Shown: positions 63,052 through 64,000 of the stretch, piece by piece | Numbering within the stretch: the first letter of the stretch is position 1 | Layout of the letters: every line of letters starts with the position of its first letter | NCBI RefSeq assembly: GCF_023715505.1 | Contig: NZ_JAMBOH010000010.1 | Coordinates: 124,001-188,000 of the forward strand | From: Neobacillus cucumis | Lineage (GTDB): Bacteria; Bacillota; Bacilli; Bacillales_B; DSM-18226 | Direction: 5' to 3' | DNA length: 64,000 nt | Notes under the pieces: generated by a model | What the model saw: the letters and a program-made list of their open reading frames with translations, nothing else | Database searches by the model: none | What the model was told of the DNA's origin: nothing | Translations under genes and position numbers: made by a program

Positions 63052-64000
63052 GTGAATCTTAATGATGAATTGTTAGCGATTGTCGGAGATAGTGAGCGTG
63101 TTTCAATCAATGAAACGATATTAGAACAGCACAGTAAAGGGGAAGCATATCATACACCATCCTGTCCGGATGCAGTTGTGTTTCCTAAGTCAAAAGAGGA
63201 AATAAGCAGGATTGTGCAATTTGCTAGTGAGCATTCCATTCCCCTCGTGCCCTACGGGGCGGGGACGAGCTTAGAAGGACATATAATTCCGGTATACGGT
63301 GGCATCAGTCTTAATTTCAGTTTGATGAATCAAATTTTATCCATCCGGCCTGATGACTTTCAAGTGATCGTACAGCCTGGGGTCACAAGAAATCAGCTCA
63401 ATCAAGCTCTGAAAAAACATGGGTTGTTTTTTCCGACGGACCCAGGCGCAGATGCTTCGATCGGCGGTATGGCGGCCACGAATGCCAGCGGTACTAACAG
63501 CGTGAAATACGGAGTGATGCGTGATCAGGTCCTCGGCTTAGAGGTGGTTTTAGCAGACGGATCCATCGTTCGAACCGGAGGAAATTCTTTTAAATCTTCG
63601 GCGGGCTATAATTTAATGGGATTGTTAATAGGATCAGAAGGGACACTGGGCATTTTTACGGAGATTACTTTAAAGCTGAGGGGGATTCCAGAGACTGTGT
63701 CTGCTGTAAAAGCCACGTTTCCCTCGATTGAAGCTGCTGGAAATGCCGCTGCTATTCTCTTAAAGGCAGGACTGGCAATCGGGAAAATTGAGTTAGTTGA
63801 TGAAAAAACAATTCAAGCAGTTAATGTGTTTAAGACTACAGATTACCGTGAGGAGCCGACTCTTTTCTTGGAGTTTAGCGGAAATGAACCGGAAGTTACA
63901 TATAGTGTGGAAGTAATGGAAGAAATTCTAAAGGATGACCAATGTGTTTCTTTTGAATTTGAGAATGACTCGCTAAGAAGGGCACAATTATGGGAGGCAA
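63052..64000 (+). CDS. FAD-linked oxidase, GlcD/D-lactate dehydrogenase type (3' end cut by window)
   Basis: The first 316 residues of a PF01565-type flavoprotein. It shows PKSKEEISRIVQFASEHSIPLVPYGAGTSLEG, QPGVTRNQLNQALKKHGLFFPTDPG, ASIGGMAATNASGTNSVKYG and GSEGTLGIFTEITLKLRGIPE, the FAD-binding layout of glycolate oxidase GlcD and D-lactate dehydrogenase (cytochrome type). It oxidises a D-2-hydroxyacid and passes electrons onward. GTG 63052 follows GGAGGGG. The rest of the gene, and any GlcE/GlcF partners, lie beyond the window. Confidence 0.9.
   Translation, partial: MNLNDELLAIVGDSERVSINETILEQHSKGEAYHTPSCPDAVVFPKSKEEISRIVQFASEHSIPLVPYGAGTSLEGHIIPVYGGISLNFSLMNQILSIRPDDFQVIVQPGVTRNQLNQALKKHGLFFPTDPGADASIGGMAATNASGTNSVKYGVMRDQVLGLEVVLADGSIVRTGGNSFKSSAGYNLMGLLIGSEGTLGIFTEITLKLRGIPETVSAVKATFPSIEAAGNAAAILLKAGLAIGKIELVDEKTIQAVNVFKTTDYREEPTLFLEFSGNEPEVTYSVEVMEEILKDDQCVSFEFENDSLRRAQLWEA

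Overview
The window looks like chromosome from a Bacillaceae member (Bacillus/Neobacillus type). The reasons are strong AGGAGG-type ribosome binding sites, frequent GTG/TTG starts, moderate-to-low GC, relatives of B. subtilis CatE and TcyP, Bacillus-style dispersed palindromic repeats, and sigma-54 promoters served by PAS/AAA+ activators. No rRNA, tRNA, phage, transposase or CRISPR array was recognised. Both ends cut a gene: an aldehyde dehydrogenase on the left and an FAD-linked oxidase (GlcD type) on the right.

Region 1 (1-5700): aldehyde dehydrogenase, iron alcohol dehydrogenase, a sodium:solute symporter and a lactate-permease-family transporter. Region 2 (5700-17900) is the most unusual part. 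It is a sigma-54-controlled cluster for the nickel-pincer nucleotide (NPN) cofactor: LarE, LarB, a LarC split in two frames by an A-rich slippery site, a second divergent one-frame LarC-like protein and a NicO/UreH-type nickel transporter. These sit with a UbiD-family decarboxylase, a NadC-like phosphoribosyltransferase with altered substrate residues, a CinA/MoCF-like protein with a His-rich tail and a 2-oxopentenoate-hydratase-like protein. No LarA-type racemase is present, so the NPN enzyme being served, or a variant use of the pathway, is unknown. Two perfect -24/-12 promoters (5769 and 9727) and an in-cluster sigma-54 activator tie it together.

Region 3 (17900-34100) handles galactose and galactosides: galK-galT-galM-galR with an operator over the galK promoter, a secreted GH3 glycosidase, a membrane-anchored sugar-binding protein with a YesM-type kinase and AraC-type response regulator, and mglB-mglA-mglC. 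A block of tandem repeats and a hairpin terminator separate mglB from mglA. A GH36 alpha-galactosidase lies further right (60756-62969).

Region 4 (34400-44900): an orphan amino-acid-type binding protein; a ketone-body/short-chain acid operon (atoD, atoA, GntP-type permease, 3-hydroxybutyrate dehydrogenase) with two sigma-54 promoters and its own activator; an orphan sensor kinase; and the cystine transporter TcyP. Region 5 (44900-50400): a minus-strand ugd/PAP2/glycosyltransferase operon, CatE, a small unknown protein and an NRDE protein. Region 6 (50600-57800): an RpiR-type regulator and a five-gene catabolic set (MDR dehydrogenase, DhnA-type aldolase, FGGY kinase, MFS transporter, D-2-hydroxyacid dehydrogenase) with shared GGAAAT/ATTTCC palindromes. 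Region 7 (57900-64000): YggT, LemA, TPM and DedA membrane proteins, the alpha-galactosidase and the start of a GlcD-type oxidase. A family of AAACGTTT-centred palindromes, three of them clustered before lemA, recurs across regions 4 to 7.
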